From JAGMES01 sp023128035 (GTDB taxonomy: Bacteria; Bacillota; Halanaerobiia; DY22613): a stretch of DNA of 64,000 nt. The first letter of the stretch is position 1. The number at the start of each line of letters is the position of its first letter. Below the pieces are notes generated by a model, which saw only the letters and a program-made list of their open reading frames with translations, was not told where the DNA came from and ran no database searches. Positions 23,501-29,500 of the stretch are shown piece after piece. Location: the NCBI GenBank assembly GCA_030627905.1, contig DAOVRZ010000008.1, positions 1-64,000 on the forward strand, given 5' to 3'. Position numbers and translations under genes: made by a program.

Positions 23501-26500
23501 ATTTTCAATATTTATTATGCTACTCAGCTTTACAAAGAGGAGACAATCAATCGAATTTGTAGAAACTTTGCTAATCTGCTCAATGAGATTATTTTAAATC
23601 CCGAGTTGTCGATTTCAGAGTTTGAGATGATAACTGATGAAGAAAAGCAGCAGCTTTTAGTAGATTTTAATGATACCAAAACAAACGATCCAAATGATCA
23701 GACAATTGTCCAACTCTTTGAAGCTCAGGTAGAGAGAACTCCTGAAAGAATAGCTGCGGTCTGTGAGGATGAGTGCTTAACCTATCGTGAATTGAATGAG
23801 CGTGCGAACCAGTTGGGACGGGTTTTGCGGAAACATGGGGCTGGCCCGGAAGAGTTAGTTGGAATTATTGCAGAACCTTCTCTTGAGATGATTATCGGAA
23901 TGCTGGCAATTGTCAAAGCTGGAGGAGCATATTTGCCAATTAATCCAGATTATCCAGAAGATCGGATCGCCTATACCTTGAAGGATTCGCAAACGAAGAT
24001 TTTATTGACCCAGCAAGTATTGTTAGAGCAGATTTCATTTACAGGTGAAATTATTCAAATTGATGATTCTAAGATCTATATGGGTGATTCTTCTAATCTA
24101 AATCATCTGAATAAGCCTGACGATTTGCTTTATGTCATTTATACTTCAGGTTCTACCGGCAAGCCTAAAGGGGTTATGATTGAACATCAAAATCTTATTC
24201 CTTTGATAGTGAATGCTAGGTTGAAGTTTGACTTTAATGAAAATGATGTTTGGACAATGTTTCACTCATTCTGTTTTGACTTTTCTGTTTGGGAGATGTA
24301 TGGGCCATTGTTGTATGGTGGTAAAATGGTGGTAATTCCAAAATTGGCTGTAAAAAATCCAGCTGAATTTTTGAAAATATTGAAAAAGGAAAAAGTAACT
24401 GTAATAAATCAGACGCCAACCGCATTGTATAATCTATCTGCTGAGGAGATGAAAGATGAGACGAAAGAGCTGCAACTTCGCTATATTCTCTTTGGAGGAG
24501 AAGCGGCACAGCCAATTCATCTCAAAGCTTTCTATGAAAAATATCCAGAAACAAAGTTGATCAATGTGTACGGAATTACTGAGACAACTGTTCTTGCTAC
24601 ATTTAAAGTGATTAGCACAGTTGAGATTAATACTAATCTTAGCAATATCGGTAAACCACTACCTGATCTGAAAACATACCTATTTGATAAAAATATGCAT
24701 CTCGTACCAATTGGTGCTCCAGGAGAAATTTGTATTGCAGGTTACGGAGTCTCGCAGGGATATTTGAACCGTCCAGCATTAACGGCTGAAAAATTTGTTC
24801 AAAATCCATATGTTCCAGATGAGCGTTTATATAGATCAGGGGATCTGGCTCGATTATTGCCAAATGGAGAGATGGAGTATCTTGGACGAATCGATCATCA
24901 GGTAAACATCAGAGGATTTAGGATTGAATTGGGTGAGATTGAAAACCAACTGCTGCATCATCAAATGGTTAAGGAAGCGGTTGTCATTGCGAGAAATGAT
25001 GCTAAAGGTAATCAATATATATGTGCTTATCTGATTTTAGAAGGTGAGTTATCGATTGTTGAATTGAGAGAATATCTTTTAAAACAACTTCCAGAATATA
25101 TGATCCCAGCTTACTTTATGCAATTAGATAAAATTCCAACGACATCGAATGGAAAGGTTGATCGAAAAGCATTACCAGAACCTATTGGAAATCTTAATAC
25201 AGGAGTAAATTATGAAGCACCAAAGAATGAAGTTGAAACAAAACTGGCGAATATTTGGTCAGAGGTATTGGGAGTTAAAAATATTGGCATCAATAACAAA
25301 TTTTTTGAAGTTGGAGGAGATTCTTTAAAGATCATTCGATTAACTGATCAGATCAACCATGAATTTAATAGTAACGTAACTGTCACAGACTTATTTAAAT
25401 TCAGTACTATTCGAGAAATGTCATCATTACTAACTGATAGTTCTGATGAAAAGGCTTTGGATTCTGTAAATAATCTGGTCTTTAAAAATCACGTCAGTTT
25501 TAAGAATAGATCAATTGAAGGTACTTCTTATAAAGATGATGATATTGCAATCATCGGTATATCAGGAAGGTTCCCGGGTGCTGATAATTTAGAAGAGTTT
25601 TGGTCAAATTTAGCTTCTGGTAAAGATTTGATTCGCGATTTGCCTGAAAGTAGAATTGATGAATTAAATAAGATGCTTGGGGAAGCGAACCAGGGTAGAT
25701 TTATGAAAGGTGGGCATTTAGATCATGTGACATTATTTGAACCAGAAATATTTGCTTTAAGTTATGAAGAGAGTAAATATATTGATCCACAACATAGATT
25801 GCTTTTAGAATTAGTCGAAGAAGCAATTCTTGATAGTGGTTATGATCCTCTGAAGTTATCTGGTCAGAATATTGGTGTATTTTTAGCTATGGGTGAAAAC
25901 GCATATACGCCATTTTTTAAGAGTCCATCACCAATGGCATTTGCTAATATGCCTACAGTATCAGGGGCTGGGCGTGTGGCTTATTTGTATAATTTCGCTG
26001 GCCCGGCGCTGAACATAGATACAGCCTGCTCATCATCTTTAGTGGCATTGCACAATGCCTGTCAGAGTTTAATCAGGGATGAAACAGATGCTATCTTAAT
26101 CGGTGGTGTAAGTCTGGATATCTTCCCGGTTAAGATAGATGATATGGAGAAATTACCGATTATATCTCATAGTCAACAGATACGGACTTTTGATAAAGAT
26201 GCAGATGGTACTATTCTCGGTGAAGGTGGAGGAATTATCTTTATAAAACTGGTAAGCAAAGCGTTAGAAGATGGAGATCCAATTCATGCGATCATTAAGG
26301 GAAGTGCTATTAACAGTGATGGAAGACGTTCAAATGGAATGAGTTCACCAAGTGAGGATGGTCAGGCTGATGTGATTTTGAGTGCAGTGAAAAATGCTGA
26401 TATCGATCCATTATCTATATCATATATTGAAACCCATGGGACAGGGACGAAAATTGGTGATCCGATTGAAGTGGCAGGTATTAGTCAGGCATTAAACATA

Positions 26501-29500
26501 TTGGGATATAAAAAGCAATCGGTTCCTATTGGATCATTAAAAACAAATATTGGACATCTTGATAAAGCTGCAGGAATTGCTAATGTAATTAAAGCAGTGC
26601 TATCCTTAAAAAATAAAAAAATTCCTGCTTCCTTACATTTTGATGAACCTAATCCTCTGATTCGTTTTGAAGATTCACCTGTATATGTAAATGATTGTTT
26701 GGCTGATTGGGAATCTGATACGGTCAGAAGAGTCGGGGTAACATCACTAGGCTTAATTGGAACCAATGCACATGTCATTGTTGAGGAATTTTTAGAAGAA
26801 AAGAGAAGAGCATCAAAAGAACATCCAAATATCGTTAGAATATCTGCCAGAACCAGATATTCACTTGAAAATATGATGAAAAATCTGAGAGATTATTTGG
26901 TCTGTCATTCAGAGTTAACACTTGATGATATTGCGTACACTTTGAATCAGGGACGGAGAAGTTATAAACATAATTTTATAGCGATTGTAGAAAATACGGA
27001 TGATCTAATCAATATATTAAATGCATCTATTACAGAAAAATTGCAAACAAAAGAAAAATATTGGCTATACCAGCAATCAAAGAAGAAGGTACCGATTGTA
27101 TCAGGATTTTTTATTCCGGATCTTGAAGATGTAGATTTAGCTCAATTTAAACTATTATCTGAAAAGCAGCCAGGCTTTAAGGAATATTACGATCAATCTA
27201 TAAATGATCTGAATGATCAAACTGTAGCTTCTGACTTAGAAATTCAATACATCATAAACATGTATTCATATGCAAAATTGATGGAGACTTATTCTGTCAA
27301 ACCAGTGAAAGTTTTAGGAATAGGTCGGGGAATCATTATTGCAGATCTTATATCAGGAAAAATTACACTTGAGGAATGTATAGAAAAAGTTAAAAATTAT
27401 GCCAAAGCTGTACTGGCAGAGAAGAAAGTTAGTGAGATTGTTAATAAGTTTTTAGAAGAGAAAGTTAATTTCTTAATCGTTTTTGCTCCTGATTTGAGAT
27501 TAACCAATTTGTTTACAGACCTTTGTGTAGCAGAAGAGAAACTAGGATTGTTAATATTAAAATCAGAAATATATTCGTTATATTGCGCACTTTCTGAGAT
27601 GATTAAGGAAGGTTTAAATGTTGAGTGGGATAAGGTATATCATGGTCAGAATGTAAAACGATTGAATTTACCAGGTTATGTCTTTGACCGGAAAAGTTTT
27701 TACTTAAAGTCAGAGATCAATACCCAACAGGATCTGTTTGATGATTTTGGATTGAATGAAGTGGCATGTGAGAAAGTGTTAGATGCTGTGAACATGCACG
27801 AACAGGGAATTTGTCTGCTTTGTCCTGATAATCTTGGTATTGAACAATTTTTGGCACGCAAACAAAGTCAGGAAAACCATAATATTATTCAAATTCGCCC
27901 AGGAACAGAGTTTAAAAAGAACGATGAACGAAGCTATACGATTCGCCCTAATTGTGAAGAAGATTTTGAAGCCCTGTTTAAAGAACTTAGTCTGAACCAA
28001 AGGAGTAAGAAAATTGATACAAGGAAAGTAGATCACGCAGTAAATAAAGTAACTATACGAGATAATTTATATACAATTTTACGTGATCTATATACGGGTG
28101 AAGATTTTGAGCTGACAGACTATATTAATGAACTAGATTTAGACTCGATTGATATCATGCAATTTATTGGAAAAGTAAAGAAAGCATATAATGTAGATGT
28201 AAAGATGAGATTATTCTTTGAATCACTAACACTTAATGAATTATTTAATACTATTGAGAAGTTAGTGAAAGGTTCTGATGAAGAAGATCTAATTTCAGTA
28301 CAACCAGCACAGGAGTATTATCCAGTATCTTCAGCCCAAAAACGTATGTTGGTTCTTAATCAATTGGATGATCAAACAACCAGTTATAATATCTCACTTG
28401 CGTTGACCATTGAGGGTAAGTTTGATAAAGAGGCCTTTGAGAATGCAATTTATAAATTGTTCAAACGCCATGAAGCTTTTAGGACATCTTTTGCTTTTAT
28501 TGATGGAGAAGCAGTACAAAAAATTCATCCTAATCTTGACTTTAAGATTGAATACATAAAAGCAGAAGAAAATGAACTTGATAAGATTACAGAAGAATTT
28601 TATAAACCGTTTGATTTAAGCAAAGCTCCTTTACTTAGAGTAGGGTTAGTTGAATATGCTGATAAACATCTATTTATGATTGATATGCAACATATCATTT
28701 CCGATGGTTTTTCTATGGATATTTTCTTTACAGAGTTTATCAAGTTATATAATGGAGAAAAATTAGATGAATTGAGAATTCAGTATAAAGATTTTGCAAT
28801 TTGGCATAATGGGTATCTTCAATCTGAAGAAATGAAGCAACAGCAAGCATATTGGTTAAATCTCTTTAAAGGTGAGATTCCAGTATTGAATGTTCCTATA
28901 GATTATCCAAGACCATTGGTAAGAGATTTAAAAGGAGATTTTGTATGGTTTGAGTTAAACGAGGAATTAACAGCTCAGATTCATGAGCTTGCCAAATCAA
29001 GAGATATGAGCCTGTATATGCTATTATTATCAGCTTTCAATCTTTTACTCTATAAGTACACAGGTCAGGAAGATATTGTGATTGGTTCGCCAATTGCTGG
29101 TAGGCGTTATCCAGATGTAGAAAGGATTATTGGAATGTTTGTAAATACTCTAGTCATGCGAAATTATCTAGCAGCGGAACAGACCTTTACTCAATTTATG
29201 AATCAAGTCAAGGAAAATACCTTACAAGCATTTGAAAATCAGGATTATCCATTTGAGATGCTAGTTGAAAGACTGAATCTGGAGCGGAATTTAAGTCATA
29301 ATCCGTTGTTTGATGTGATGTTTGTTTTACAAAATGCTGTTGATTCTGAAATTAGCTCAAAAGATTTAAAATTTTACATGTATGAATTTGCCTTAACAAC
29401 TGCACTATTTGATCTAACTTTTGAAGGATATGAGATTGATGATCGGTTAGGTTTCAATATTCAATATGCTACACAACTCTTCAAAAAAGAGACAATTGAA

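Noticed and set aside
15379..28036. Many minus-strand open frames inside the megasynthase
   Set aside because: They have no RBS or family motifs and are explained as antisense shadows of the domains.
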